A stretch of 64,000 nucleotides of DNA from Tenacibaculum singaporense (GTDB lineage Bacteria; Bacteroidota; Bacteroidia; Flavobacteriales; Flavobacteriaceae), in contig NZ_CP032548.1 in NCBI RefSeq assembly GCF_003867015.1, positions 2,981,001-3,045,000 of the forward strand, read 5' to 3'. Under the pieces are notes generated by a model. It was not told the DNA's origin. It did no database searches and saw only the letters and a program-made list of their open reading frames with translations. Of this stretch, positions 17,058 through 26,357 are shown in pieces. A program made the translations under genes and the position numbers. The first letter of the stretch is position 1. The number at the start of each line of letters is the position of its first letter.

Positions 17058-17563
17058 TGGCAACAACAAATTTATCTTATTACGATAAAGCAACAATCCC
17101 AAATGCGAAGTCTTTTCGATTTGGGATTGTTGTTTCAGAATGGAATCCTGAAATCACTAAAAACCTTCATAAAGGTGCTATTGAAACTTTACTAGATTGT
17201 GGAGCTACAGAGGAAAATATTGTTTCTTGGGATGTTCCTGGTAGTTTTGAATTAGTGTACGGATGTAAAAGAATGATCGAAACACAAAAATTAGATGCCA
17301 TTATCGCCATTGGGAATGTGATTCAAGGTGAAACCAAGCATTTCGATTTTGTATGTGAAGGAGTTACTCAAGGAATTGTAGATTTAAACATTAAGTACGA
17401 TGTTCCTGTAATTTTTTGTGTATTAACCGATAACACCAAACAACAATCTATTGATCGTTCTGGTGGCAAACTAGGTAACAAAGGAATTGAATGTGCAGTA
17501 GCTGCAATTAAAATGGCAGCAATTAAAAATCAAGAACGCCCATCAAGTTCATTAGGTTTTTAA
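17057..17563 (+). CDS. ribH: 6,7-dimethyl-8-ribityllumazine synthase
   Basis: 168 residues. It contains FGIVVSEWNPEITKNL (Trp at the substrate site), SWDVPGSFELVYG, AIIAIGNVIQGETKHFDFV (catalytic His) and PVIFCVLTDNTKQQ. It condenses the ribityl-aminopyrimidine with 3,4-dihydroxy-2-butanone 4-phosphate, the penultimate riboflavin step. It forms a TAATG-coupled pair with the TPR gene and is closed by a terminator. Confidence 0.96.
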   Translation: MATTNLSYYDKATIPNAKSFRFGIVVSEWNPEITKNLHKGAIETLLDCGATEENIVSWDVPGSFELVYGCKRMIETQKLDAIIAIGNVIQGETKHFDFVCEGVTQGIVDLNIKYDVPVIFCVLTDNTKQQSIDRSGGKLGNKGIECAVAAIKMAAIKNQERPSSSLGF

Positions 17564-17590
17564 TTAATCCTGTTATAGTTAAACATTATT

Positions 17591-17626
17591 AAAAAGCGTT
17601 TAGGTTCCAAAATCTAAACGCTTTTT
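17591..17626 (+). terminator. ribH terminator
   Basis: A 13-bp stem (AAAAAGCGTTTAG with its complement) around a 10-nt loop, ending in a T-run. Confidence 0.88.
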
Positions 17627-17648
17627 AACTTTAATTTATATACATTTT

Positions 17649-17679
17649 TTGACCACCTCTCTATAATTCAGTAACTTTG
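17649..17679 (+). promoter_or_regulatory. Promoter of the mutL operon
   Basis: TTG (17649-17651), a 20-bp spacer, then TAACTTTG (17672-17679), close to the Bacteroidota consensus, ~60 bp upstream of the 92-aa gene. Confidence 0.7.
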
Positions 17680-17740
17680 GAACTCGTCTTATTTGGTGTG
17701 ATTTTTGTTCCACTTAAGCTATTAAAGAAGCAACGATTTT

Positions 17741-18019
17741 ATGGGATTTATCAAAAGAGAAAATAAAAAGTTCGATTACAAACCTCGTTATTATAAGGGA
17801 GAAGGTAATCCTTATCAAGTGAAACATAAATTTGATGAGTACAGAACTACTGTTGGAAAAAGAAAAAGTTTAAAGGGAAAGTTTAATGCTGCTTTTGACG
17901 AATTTAAAGAGTCTGGTTACAAACTGAACAAAACTATAGTTGTTATAGCGTTGGTTTTAACGCTTATTTTCTTGTTTATTATCGACTTTGATCTTACAAT
18001 CTTTTTCCCTAAAAAATAA
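17741..18019 (+). CDS. Small single-pass membrane protein upstream of mutL
   Basis: 92 residues. The first ~60 are basic and soluble; the last ~30 contain one transmembrane helix (TIVVIALVLTLIFLFIIDF) and end in FPKK. Homologues in flavobacterial databases are sometimes named riboflavin synthase subunit beta, evidently because they follow ribH; nothing in the sequence supports that. It is 4 bp upstream of mutL and transcribed with it. Function unknown. Confidence 0.7.
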   Translation: MGFIKRENKKFDYKPRYYKGEGNPYQVKHKFDEYRTTVGKRKSLKGKFNAAFDEFKESGYKLNKTIVVIALVLTLIFLFIIDFDLTIFFPKK

Positions 18020-18023
18020 TTAA

Positions 18024-19877
18024 ATGTCAGATATTATACAGTTACTACCTGATCATGTTGCAAACCAAATTGCTGCTGGAGAAGTTGTGCAACGCCCTGC
18101 TTCCGTAGTAAAAGAATTGATTGAAAACTCTATTGATGCTGGTGCTACTTCTATCACCTTATTGTTAAAAGATGCTGGAAAAACTTTAATTCAAGTAATT
18201 GATGATGGTAAGGGAATGAGTGCTACGGATGCTCGTTTAAGTTTTGAACGTCATGCCACTTCAAAAATTAAAGATGCACAAGATTTATTCAACCTAAATA
18301 CTAAAGGTTTTCGTGGAGAAGCTTTAGCTTCTATTGCTGCCATTGCGCATGTTGAGTTAAAAACGAAACAAGAAGATGACGAGTTAGGAACGCAAATAAA
18401 AATTGAAGGTAGTGAGATAACTTCTCAAGAAGTGGTTTCAACTGCGAAAGGAACTAGTATCGCTGTTAAAAATTTATTTTTTAATATTCCTGCACGTCGT
18501 AACTTTTTAAAATCTGACACTGTTGAAACGCGTCATATTGTTGATGAATTTCAACGTGTAGCCTTAGCGCATCCTACTATTTCTTTTTTATTACACCATA
18601 ACAACAACGAAGTTTATCATTTAAAAAAGAGCAACTTACGCAAACGTATTGTGGCTATTTTTGGAACTAAAATGAACGAAAAATTAGTTCCTATTAATGA
18701 GCAAACAGATATTATAACTGTTAACGGATTTGTTGCTAAACCTGAATTCGCAAAGAAAAAACGTGGTGAACAGTTCTTTTTTGTAAATAACCGCTTTATA
18801 AAAAGCTCTTATTTAAACCACGCTGTGGTAAATGCTTTTGAAGGTTTATTAGAAAGTGGTTCGCATCCTTCTTATTTCTTGTATTTAGAGGTACCTCCTA
18901 ATACAATTGATATTAACATTCACCCGACAAAAACGGAAATTAAGTTTGATAACGAAAAAGCATTATACGCTATTTTACGTGCTACTGTGAAACATAGTTT
19001 GGGGCAATATAATGTAGCTCCTGTATTGGATTTTGATAGAGATGCTACTTTAGATACTCCTTACGACTATAGTAAAAAGAGTAACTCATCTGTTCCTCCA
19101 ATAACTGTTGACCCTACATTTAATCCTTTTAAAACGGAAACTAATTACAAAGAGCCATCTAATACAAATAGCTCACCTAAAAGTAGCACAACGCACAGTT
19201 ATCAATCTAACTTTAAAAAAGATACTGGAAGTTGGGAAGCTTTATATACAAATACTGAAACCATTGAGCCTATTCAGCAAGAACAACTTTTTGAATCTGA
19301 GCAAGAAACTGAAACTGGAAAAACTTTCCAAATTCAAAAAAAATACTTGTTGAGTTCTATAAAATCAGGCGTGGTATTAATTCATCAATCTTTAGCGCAC
19401 CAACGTGTTTTGTATGAAGAATTTTTAGAGAATATTACTGTTAAAGAAGCAAGCAGTCAACAATTGCTGTTTCCTGTAAATATCTCTTTTTCTTCATCAG
19501 ATATTGAAATGATATACAGTATAAAATCTGATTTAGAGAGTGCTGGTTTTATGTTTGATGAATTCACCAAAGAAAGTGTGGTTATTGCAGGAATTCCTAC
19601 TTCAATAAGTGAAAGTCAAATCACCCTTATTTTAGAACAGTTATTAGACGATATTAAACTCGAAGTACCTGATACTAGTTTTAGTCACTTTGACGTGATG
19701 GCAAAATCATTTGCAAAATCACTAGCTATAAAAACAGGAGCTTCTTTAAATCCAAAAGAGCAAGAAAACTTAGTAAATAACTTGTTCTCTTGCAAAGAAC
19801 CTAACATTTCACCCTTTGGCAAACCAACGTTTAAAACATTAGCTTTAAATGAAATTGATGCCATTTTTAATAAATAA
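18024..19877 (+). CDS. mutL: DNA mismatch repair protein MutL
   Basis: 617 residues. The N-terminal GHKL ATPase (~1-330) has VVKELIENSIDAGA, DDGKGM, TKGFRGEALASI and the domain linker with FFVNNRFIKS. A low-complexity linker (~340-425) leads to the C-terminal dimerisation domain. The endonuclease motifs there look degenerate: the D-Q-H-A region reads IHQSLAHQRVLYEEF, and the C-P-H-G-R-P region reads NISPFGKPTFKTL. It coordinates MutS recognition with strand removal. It is in an operon with the upstream 92-aa gene and two rhomboids. Confidence 0.95.
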   Translation: MSDIIQLLPDHVANQIAAGEVVQRPASVVKELIENSIDAGATSITLLLKDAGKTLIQVIDDGKGMSATDARLSFERHATSKIKDAQDLFNLNTKGFRGEALASIAAIAHVELKTKQEDDELGTQIKIEGSEITSQEVVSTAKGTSIAVKNLFFNIPARRNFLKSDTVETRHIVDEFQRVALAHPTISFLLHHNNNEVYHLKKSNLRKRIVAIFGTKMNEKLVPINEQTDIITVNGFVAKPEFAKKKRGEQFFFVNNRFIKSSYLNHAVVNAFEGLLESGSHPSYFLYLEVPPNTIDINIHPTKTEIKFDNEKALYAILRATVKHSLGQYNVAPVLDFDRDATLDTPYDYSKKSNSSVPPITVDPTFNPFKTETNYKEPSNTNSSPKSSTTHSYQSNFKKDTGSWEALYTNTETIEPIQQEQLFESEQETETGKTFQIQKKYLLSSIKSGVVLIHQSLAHQRVLYEEFLENITVKEASSQQLLFPVNISFSSSDIEMIYSIKSDLESAGFMFDEFTKESVVIAGIPTSISESQITLILEQLLDDIKLEVPDTSFSHFDVMAKSFAKSLAIKTGASLNPKEQENLVNNLFSCKEPNISPFGKPTFKTLALNEIDAIFNK

Positions 19878-19885
19878 AAAGTAAT

Positions 19886-20611
19886 ATGCCTAGATTAACG
19901 CAAGCCATAAAGCATTTAATAATCATTAACGTGATTCTATTTTTTGCTCCGCAGTTATTAAACATGGATTTAACTAATCTATTTGCTTTACATTATCCAA
20001 AAAATGAACATTTTGGAGTTTGGCAATATGTTACGCACATGTTTATGCATGGTGGAACTGCACATTTACTTTTTAACATGTATGGTTTATGGGCATTTGG
20101 TACCCCACTTGAACAAATGTGGGGACGAAATAAATTTTTATTCTTCTATTTTTCTGCTGGAATTGGAGCGGGTTTAATTTACACTTTGGCAAATTACTAT
20201 CAATTTAATGGAATTTATGAGCAATTAATTGGTATGGGAGTTTCTCCTGCTGAAATTCAAAATATTTTAAGCTCAGGACAGTATAATGATAGTTTAATTA
20301 CTTTGTCTAATAAAACTATGAGTGAATTTTATAGTTTATACCATACTCCTGCCGTTGGTGCCTCTGGTGCTATTTATGGAATTTTAGTTGCGTTTGGGTT
20401 AACTTATCCTGACGCTAAACTAGCATTGATTTTCTTCCCTGTCCCTATTGCTGCCAAATACTTTATTCCTTTAATTATTTTAAGTGATTTATTCTTTGGT
20501 ATGACTAGTTATTCAATTGGTAACATTGCACATTTTGCGCATATTGGTGGAGCTATAATTGGGTTTATTATCGCATGGTACTGGAAAAAAAATCAATTTA
20601 AATTTCGTTAA
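19886..20611 (+). CDS. Rhomboid family intramembrane serine protease
   Basis: 241 residues, about six transmembrane helices. It shows HMFMHGGTAHLLFNMYGLW (first conserved His/Asn region), the catalytic GASGAIYG (Ser, ~153-160) and the catalytic His in AHFAHIGGAIIGF. It cleaves transmembrane substrates within the membrane. It begins 8 bp after mutL and is followed by a second, diverged rhomboid gene, giving a tandem pair. Confidence 0.92.
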   Translation: MPRLTQAIKHLIIINVILFFAPQLLNMDLTNLFALHYPKNEHFGVWQYVTHMFMHGGTAHLLFNMYGLWAFGTPLEQMWGRNKFLFFYFSAGIGAGLIYTLANYYQFNGIYEQLIGMGVSPAEIQNILSSGQYNDSLITLSNKTMSEFYSLYHTPAVGASGAIYGILVAFGLTYPDAKLALIFFPVPIAAKYFIPLIILSDLFFGMTSYSIGNIAHFAHIGGAIIGFIIAWYWKKNQFKFR

Positions 20612-20652
20612 ATTAGTAACTAAAATTTTTATTCTTACTGAAGTCATACATC

Positions 20653-21513
20653 ATGAATGTACTTGAAAACTTAAAATATAGATTTAAACATGCTGGAATT
20701 GTTGAACAATTAATTTACGTAAACTTAGCTGTTTTCTTACTTGTTTTTGTTACCAATACTTTTGGGTTTCTTTTTGAATCAAAAACTAACTTTTTAGTAG
20801 AATGGCTTGCGTTACCTGCTAACTTTGATGATTTTATACTAAAACCGTGGACCATTATTACCTATGGTTTTTTACACACTAGTTTTTTGCATATTCTACT
20901 AAACTTAATTGCCTTATTTTATATAGGTCATTTATTCAAACAATATTTTACTTCTAAACAACTACTTAGTTTTTATTTACTAGGAACATTATTTGGAGGG
21001 ATTGTTTTTGTTGCGAGTTATAATTTTTTTCCTGCCTTACAAAATGTTGCACATAATAGTGTTTTGTTAGGTGCTTCAGCTGGTATTTCTGCTATCTTTA
21101 TTGGTATTGCCACCTATATACCTAATTATGAATTAAAGTTTCCGTTAATTGGTTTTGTGAAGCTATGGGTATTAGCTTGTATTTGGATTGCTATTGATAT
21201 TATTCAAATTCCTGCTGGTAATGCTGGTGGACATTTAGCACATTTAGGTGGTGCCCTACTAGGTTTTTTCTATGTTCGTAGTGCCAGTAATAAGGAGTTG
21301 GACATTTTTAAATCGATAAACAAACTTTTTTCTAAAAAAGAAAGAAAGCTCAAAACAGTTTATAAATCTGGTAATAAAACACCAAAACCAAACGTTGATA
21401 AAACAAGAAACCAAGAAGAAGTAAATGCTATTTTAGATAAAATTAGTAAATCTGGATACGATACTTTAAGTAAAAGTGAAAAAGAGTTTTTATTTAAACA
21501 AGGAAAAAATTAG
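20653..21513 (+). CDS. Rhomboid family intramembrane serine protease with cytoplasmic tail
   Basis: 286 residues. The six-helix core contains YGFLHTSFLHILLNLIALF, catalytic GASAGISAIF (~139-148) and His in GGHLAHLGGALLGF (~196-209). A ~75-residue charged C-terminal tail (from SKKERKLKTVYK, ending LFKQGKN) with a short helical repeat is typical of flavobacterial rhomboids. It ends directly before the next gene. Confidence 0.92.
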   Translation: MNVLENLKYRFKHAGIVEQLIYVNLAVFLLVFVTNTFGFLFESKTNFLVEWLALPANFDDFILKPWTIITYGFLHTSFLHILLNLIALFYIGHLFKQYFTSKQLLSFYLLGTLFGGIVFVASYNFFPALQNVAHNSVLLGASAGISAIFIGIATYIPNYELKFPLIGFVKLWVLACIWIAIDIIQIPAGNAGGHLAHLGGALLGFFYVRSASNKELDIFKSINKLFSKKERKLKTVYKSGNKTPKPNVDKTRNQEEVNAILDKISKSGYDTLSKSEKEFLFKQGKN

Positions 21514-22527
21514 ATGAAAAAGTTTTCGATAGCTCATAAGTTTATATTCTTTATCAATTCAGTTTTTGCAGCTGTTTTATTGCTATCATATGCACTTCCG
21601 TACGTATCTCCACAAACAATTCCTTTCCTTTCTGTTTTTGGGTTGTTTGTCCCGTTTTTAGTTATCGTAAACATTGCTTTTTTTGTGTATTGGCTTATTA
21701 AAATGCATAAGAATGCTTTTTTATCATTACTTGTTTTAGCCATAGGATGGTTTGTCTCTACTCCCTTAGTTAAATTTTCTAATAAGGAAGTAATTTTAAA
21801 TGATGATTTAAAAATAATGAGTTACAATGTCCATTTATTTAATCATTATAAACATGAAGAAGATGTAACTACTGAACAAAAGATTTATGAGTTTATTAAT
21901 AATGAAAATCCAGACGTTATTGCTGTACAGGAATTTTACAATTCTAAAATGTTAGACATTAAACTTCCTTATAAATACATCAAAACGAAAACAAAAACGA
22001 ATAAATTTGGATTAGCAATTTATTCCAAGCACCCAATTATAAACTCTGGCTCTCTTGATTTTAAACAAAGTGCTAACAACACCATTTTTGCCGATATTCT
22101 TATAAAAGATGACACCGTTCGTGTTTATAATGTGCATTTAGAATCATTAAAACTAAACCCGAAAAAAGAAAACTTTGGAGAAAAGAGTTCTGAGCGTTTA
22201 TTTAAACGTTTAGAAAATGGTTTTGTAAAACAAGTAAGTCAGGTTGAATTAATCCAACAACATGAGTATTCATGGAAAGGTAAAAAAATTGTTTGTGGTG
22301 ACTTTAATAACACCGCTTATTCTTGGGCTTATAAACAATTGGCTGCTGATAAAAAAGATGCTTTTATTGAATGTGGAATTGGCCTGGGTAAATCTTTTAG
22401 ATATATCTACCCTATGCGCATCGACTTTGTTTTAACAGATAAAGAAGCTACCATTAATCAATTTAAAACTTACGGGGATATAAAACTATCTGATCACTAC
22501 CCTGTTATGGCTCGTTTACATTGGTAA
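21514..22527 (+). CDS. Endonuclease/exonuclease/phosphatase-family membrane protein
   Basis: 337 residues. Three N-terminal transmembrane helices occupy ~1-85, then an EEP domain with KIMSYNVHLFNH, DVIAVQEFY, VYNVHLES, VCGDFNNTAYS and LSDHYPVMARL. These residues bind Mg2+ and catalyse phosphodiester or phosphomonoester hydrolysis on a periplasmic-side domain; the substrate (DNA, lipid or sugar phosphate) is not evident. It starts on the base after the rhomboid stop, so it belongs to the mutL operon. Confidence 0.88.
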   Translation: MKKFSIAHKFIFFINSVFAAVLLLSYALPYVSPQTIPFLSVFGLFVPFLVIVNIAFFVYWLIKMHKNAFLSLLVLAIGWFVSTPLVKFSNKEVILNDDLKIMSYNVHLFNHYKHEEDVTTEQKIYEFINNENPDVIAVQEFYNSKMLDIKLPYKYIKTKTKTNKFGLAIYSKHPIINSGSLDFKQSANNTIFADILIKDDTVRVYNVHLESLKLNPKKENFGEKSSERLFKRLENGFVKQVSQVELIQQHEYSWKGKKIVCGDFNNTAYSWAYKQLAADKKDAFIECGIGLGKSFRYIYPMRIDFVLTDKEATINQFKTYGDIKLSDHYPVMARLHW

Positions 22528-22582
22528 TTTTATTTTTAATTCGGTATAAAAGTGTATTTTTAACCGATTAAAAAACTAACCT

Positions 22583-23725
22583 ATGAAACAACACTACGAT
22601 GTTGCTGTTATTGGCAGCGGACCATCAGGAGCTTCTACAGCTTTTTACTTAGCTCAAAAAGGAATTTCAACAGTTATTATTGAAAAAGAAACTTTACCAC
22701 GCTATAAAACATGTGGTGGAGGTTTTGTTTTTAGAGGTCGTAAAAACTTACCTTTTGATATTAAAGAGGTCGTTGAAAAAGAGTTTCATACTGTTGATAT
22801 TTATTTGGGAGAGAAACTTCACTTTAAAACGCATAGAGAAGAACCAACTATTTCTATGATTATGCGTGATTCTTTTGACAACCTTATTACCCAAAAGGCA
22901 AAAGAATTTGGAGCTACTTTACAAGAAAACCACAAATTAAAAGGATTAACTTTTTCTGATGATATTATTACTCTAGAAACTTCTCAAGGCAATTTTACTG
23001 CTAATTTTGTTATAGCTGCTGATGGTGCTTTGAGTCCTACAGCTAAAATGGCAGGATGGAAAGAAGATACTCGTAAATTAATTCCTGCTTTGGAATATGA
23101 AGTAGAAGTTTCTGACGAAGATTTTGAACGTTTATCTAAAGAAGTTCGTTTTGATATTGATGCTATTCCTTACGGTTATGCTTGGAATTTCCCGAAGAAA
23201 AAGCATTTATCTATTGGAGTTGCCTCAGCTAGAAGAACTAAAATTAACTTGAAAGAATATTATCAAGAATATTTAAAAACATTAGGAATTACAAACATTG
23301 TTAGCGAATCACAGCATGGTTTTCAAATCCCTGTTGCTCCTCGTACAGATGGTTTTGTTAAAAATAATGTGTTTTTAATTGGTGATGCTGCTGGTTTTGC
23401 TGATCCTATTACTGCTGAAGGAATTTCTAATGCTATTTACAGTGGTAAATTAGCAGCTGAGGCAATCATTGAGAGTAAAAAAGAACCTGAATTAGCTGAA
23501 AAATTATATTTAGAAAAAATATCTGAAAACTTACTTCCTGAAATAAAAACTGGTTTATGGCTTTCTAAATGGTTTTACGAACAAAAAAGCATTCGTAATA
23601 TTGTATTAAAAAAATACGGTCAACAGTTTAGCGAGGCTATGGCTGATGTTTTTCACGGGGATAGAAGTTATCCTAAAGACATTAAAAAAACAATTACGAA
23701 ACGAATTAAAAATTTAGTTTCATAA
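22583..23725 (+). CDS. Geranylgeranyl-reductase-family FAD oxidoreductase
   Basis: 380 residues. The FAD-binding fold starts with VAVIGSGPSGASTAFYLA and IIEKE (~8-35), with the family motif KTCGGGFVFRGR, ADGALSPTAKM (~148) and the second FAD motif FLIGDAAGFADPITAEGI (~262-279). Members reduce prenyl chains of lipids or quinones, or halogenate and hydroxylate; here reduction of an isoprenoid tail is the usual guess. Monocistronic with its own terminator. Confidence 0.85.
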   Translation: MKQHYDVAVIGSGPSGASTAFYLAQKGISTVIIEKETLPRYKTCGGGFVFRGRKNLPFDIKEVVEKEFHTVDIYLGEKLHFKTHREEPTISMIMRDSFDNLITQKAKEFGATLQENHKLKGLTFSDDIITLETSQGNFTANFVIAADGALSPTAKMAGWKEDTRKLIPALEYEVEVSDEDFERLSKEVRFDIDAIPYGYAWNFPKKKHLSIGVASARRTKINLKEYYQEYLKTLGITNIVSESQHGFQIPVAPRTDGFVKNNVFLIGDAAGFADPITAEGISNAIYSGKLAAEAIIESKKEPELAEKLYLEKISENLLPEIKTGLWLSKWFYEQKSIRNIVLKKYGQQFSEAMADVFHGDRSYPKDIKKTITKRIKNLVS

Positions 23726-23730
23726 AAATG

Positions 23731-23759
23731 AAAAGCAGCCTCTTAACGGTTGCTTTTTT
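23731..23759 (+). terminator. Terminator after the geranylgeranyl-reductase-like gene
   Basis: A 10-bp stem AAAAGCAGCC/GGTTGCTTTT (one G-T pair), 7-nt loop and trailing T-run. Confidence 0.8.
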
Positions 23760-23865
23760 ATTTTGAGTATTCTTCCATTTATACTTAAAAAATCAGCGCT
23801 TATTCTAAAAAATATTTAATCTACAATTTTTCTAGTAACTTGCTATAGAACAATTACACATACAA

Positions 23866-24591
23866 GTGAAAAAAACTAAAACTACTTCGTCTTTAAAACT
23901 CCCTTTTCTATTTGATGTTGATAAGCTTCTACATGACTACTCATTAATTGTAAACCAACATTGGATTCCTCACTTTAATACATCGGGATATGAGGGAGAA
24001 TGGAAAGCAATTCCTTTGTATACTAGCAACGGTGATGCCTCTAACATTTTTGCTTTTCAAAACAGTAACAATTCTATTCTAGAAACTCCTATTATGAGTA
24101 ACTGTAAGTATTTTAAAGAAGTAATTAACTCTTTTAAATGCCCTATCTTGTCTGCTCGCTTATTACGTTTAGGTGTTGGTGCAGAAATAAAACCTCATCG
24201 TGATCATGAACTAGGTTATGAAGATGGCCATTTTCGCTTACATATTCCTATTGTTACAAATAATAAGGTTCAATTTATTTTAGATGATGAACGATTGAAG
24301 ATGTTACCTGGTGAATGTTGGTACACGAATGTAAATTATACACATTCAGTTACTAATAAAGGAAATGAAGATCGTATTCATTTAGTTATTGATGCAGAAA
24401 GGAACGAATGGTCTGATGCTTTATTTTTTTCTCTCGCTCCAAAAGAAAGTTTTCAACCTATACAAGAAGAAGCTGATTCGCCTGAAACAATACGTCATAT
24501 TTTAAACGAATTAAAACTTCAAAACACACCTGCTTCTCAACAGCTTATTCATGAAATGGAACAGAAACTTTTAAAAATTACATCAAAATAA
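23866..24591 (+). CDS. Aspartyl/asparaginyl beta-hydroxylase-like protein
   Basis: 241 residues from a GTG start; no ATG occurs upstream in frame, and the next internal Met is ~80 residues in, so GTG is preferred. The cupin-type dioxygenase domain shows IKPHRDHELGYEDGHFRLH (Fe(II) His/Asp motif H-x-D), GECWYTNVNYTHSVTNKG (second metal His) and a following RIHLVIDAE Arg/His strand. These coordinate Fe(II) and 2-oxoglutarate. The substrate is unknown. The frame stays open for 37 more codons after the stop. Confidence 0.85.
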   Translation: MKKTKTTSSLKLPFLFDVDKLLHDYSLIVNQHWIPHFNTSGYEGEWKAIPLYTSNGDASNIFAFQNSNNSILETPIMSNCKYFKEVINSFKCPILSARLLRLGVGAEIKPHRDHELGYEDGHFRLHIPIVTNNKVQFILDDERLKMLPGECWYTNVNYTHSVTNKGNEDRIHLVIDAERNEWSDALFFSLAPKESFQPIQEEADSPETIRHILNELKLQNTPASQQLIHEMEQKLLKITSK

Positions 24592-24746
24592 ACAACTCTT
24601 ATAAAAGACTTCAAACAAATTATTACTGAAAAACATACAGTTTTAAAAGAGGAAGAACATTCTACAGCTAGTGAAGTTGTAGTGATGACAGAAATTACAA
24701 TTTAATATGTAATTGATGTTAACCCTAAGTTTGATTTAAAAATTAT

Positions 24747-25289
24747 TTAAACAAACTTCAAGTTTACTCCTTTTTTCTCGGCATATTTCTTTGCTGCCTC
24801 GTCTAGTTCTAAGTTTTTTTCTTTAAACTCTTCAAGGCTTTTAGCTTTAAATTCTTTGATTAACTGATTAATTTCTTGTTGAGTTTTTCCCTCGTCATAC
24901 ATATAAGCTATTTCTGCATAGTCTTTTTTATAAAAATCTATGCAATACTCAAACAACGCTATAGAAGTGCTGATTAACTCTTTTGAGTCTTCGTTTACTT
25001 CTAACTTCTGAATATCTCTTAAGCTTCTTTCAAGATCTGGTATTGTAACTCTGTGAAGGTATTGAGAATATGTTGCTGCATATTCTTCTCCATCATTATC
25101 ATAGTACTTTAAATATTCGTTCTTTTGTAATTCTTTAAGTTGTTCAAAATACCCTATACCATAATTTGCCGCTAACAAATTAGCTTTTAGTACTGTTTTT
25201 TCAACAACTCTTTGAGGAGTTTCTTTCTGACAGCTTACAAATAGCATTAATACTACAATTATCTTTAAAGTATTTTTTATCCTTTTCAT
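24747..25289 (-). CDS. Hypothetical lipoprotein, helical
   Basis: 180 residues from the ATG at 25289, which places a clean signal (MKRIKNTLKIIVVLMLFVSC) with the lipobox Cys at 20; the ATG at 25298 would add three residues. The mature part is predominantly helical and acidic (YAEIAYMYDEGKTQQEINQ, AAKKYAEKKG). No known domain recognised. It stands alone between the hydroxylase-like gene and a small membrane-protein gene. Confidence 0.65.
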   Translation of the reverse strand: MKRIKNTLKIIVVLMLFVSCQKETPQRVVEKTVLKANLLAANYGIGYFEQLKELQKNEYLKYYDNDGEEYAATYSQYLHRVTIPDLERSLRDIQKLEVNEDSKELISTSIALFEYCIDFYKKDYAEIAYMYDEGKTQQEINQLIKEFKAKSLEEFKEKNLELDEAAKKYAEKKGVNLKFV

Positions 25290-25450
25290 TTCTAACATCT
25301 TTTATCAGGTTATAAAATAATTTTTTGACTTTTTGTAAAAAAACATTGCAAACAAGGCTTTTTTGATTTTTTGATAGAAACCCCACACCCCTATCTTATT
25401 TCAAGCCTTAGTTTACAATGCTATATTTTCTCTTTCTTTGTTTAGTTAGC

Positions 25451-25870
25451 TTATATAAATATGAATGAAGCAACGATCATCCACACTCCTACAGCTATTC
25501 CTAATAATCCTAACTTTCCTTGTTTCGGTGCAATCTTCCCTCTCAATATTTCTGCTTTTTCTCTAGCTTCTGGATTTTTTGATAATAATAATTTGTTTAT
25601 CATTCCGTATCCTAACATAAAACCTAATCCAGCTTCAACAATACTACCTGCTAAGAAAGTTCCCCACCATATTGGTGCCGTAGTTAACCAACCTATGTTT
25701 AAAACAGCTGAAATAATTCCCCAAATTCCCCAAATACAGAAGATAAGACCAATCCATCCTTGGTAAGGTTCTATTTTTTCTAGTAATTCTTTAGCGTTCG
25801 GTTTTTTTGATAAGATTAAAGAAGGTACTGCTACAATACTTAAAAATACTAATGAGATTCCGTAAATCAT
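25451..25870 (-). CDS. Small four-helix membrane protein
   Basis: 139 residues with four hydrophobic segments at about 1-20, 38-60, 68-95 and 115-139. A G-W-I-G-L and a G-K-L-G-L segment precede helices 2 and 4, suggesting an internal two-helix duplication. No enzymatic motif. The function is unknown. It is separated by 40 bp from the zinc-ribbon gene on the same strand, so they may be co-transcribed. Confidence 0.65.
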   Translation of the reverse strand: MIYGISLVFLSIVAVPSLILSKKPNAKELLEKIEPYQGWIGLIFCIWGIWGIISAVLNIGWLTTAPIWWGTFLAGSIVEAGLGFMLGYGMINKLLLSKNPEAREKAEILRGKIAPKQGKLGLLGIAVGVWMIVASFIFI

Positions 25871-25910
25871 GTTTAATTAAAATTTAAATGGTTTATATTG
25901 ATTTTATTAT

Positions 25911-26249
25911 TTATGAATTAAAAAGCGCTGAAGAAAATATAAACAGCATTAAAAAAGTTACGATGATAAGTCCTGAAAACATCCACCAAGGAGTTTTACT
26001 TGTTTGCTTATACTCTTTTGCTTTTCGTTGTAAATCTGGTGGCATTTGACTTTTGCTCATTTCCAGTTTACAATGCCCACAAATACTGTATGTTTTTTTG
26101 AATAATGGAAAAACAGGAATCCAAAATATGTGTAGATACAATCTGTTTACTTGAATAAATAAACGCTCTTGTGCATTGCAATAACTGCAACTGTGATTGT
26201 TTACTGGCTGTATGTTTATTTTGGCTTCTCGCCACCCAAAAATTACCAT
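25911..26249 (-). CDS. Zinc-ribbon membrane protein
   Basis: 112 residues. CSYCNAQ and CGHCKLEM form a Cys4 zinc ribbon (~21-24 and ~57-60) around an aromatic stretch (YLHIFWIPVFPLFKKTYS), the pattern of the zinc_ribbon_15 family. One C-terminal transmembrane helix (WWMFSGLIIVTFLMLFIF) anchors it. Function unknown in this family. It is transcribed with, or before, the four-helix membrane protein. Confidence 0.7.
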   Translation of the reverse strand: MVIFGWREAKINIQPVNNHSCSYCNAQERLFIQVNRLYLHIFWIPVFPLFKKTYSICGHCKLEMSKSQMPPDLQRKAKEYKQTSKTPWWMFSGLIIVTFLMLFIFSSALFNS

Positions 26250-26357
26250 AACTTTATTACTTAATAATTACGGTACAAAGATGCGAGAGTATCTATTGTT
26301 TAAATAGACTGAAACTAGTGAAAGTTATTACCCTGTTTTCAGGGGTACATAAAATTA

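Noticed and set aside
17741..18019. Name riboflavin synthase subunit beta for the 92-aa protein
   Set aside because: The protein is a single-pass membrane protein with no lumazine-synthase features. The name seems to be carried over from its neighbour ribH.
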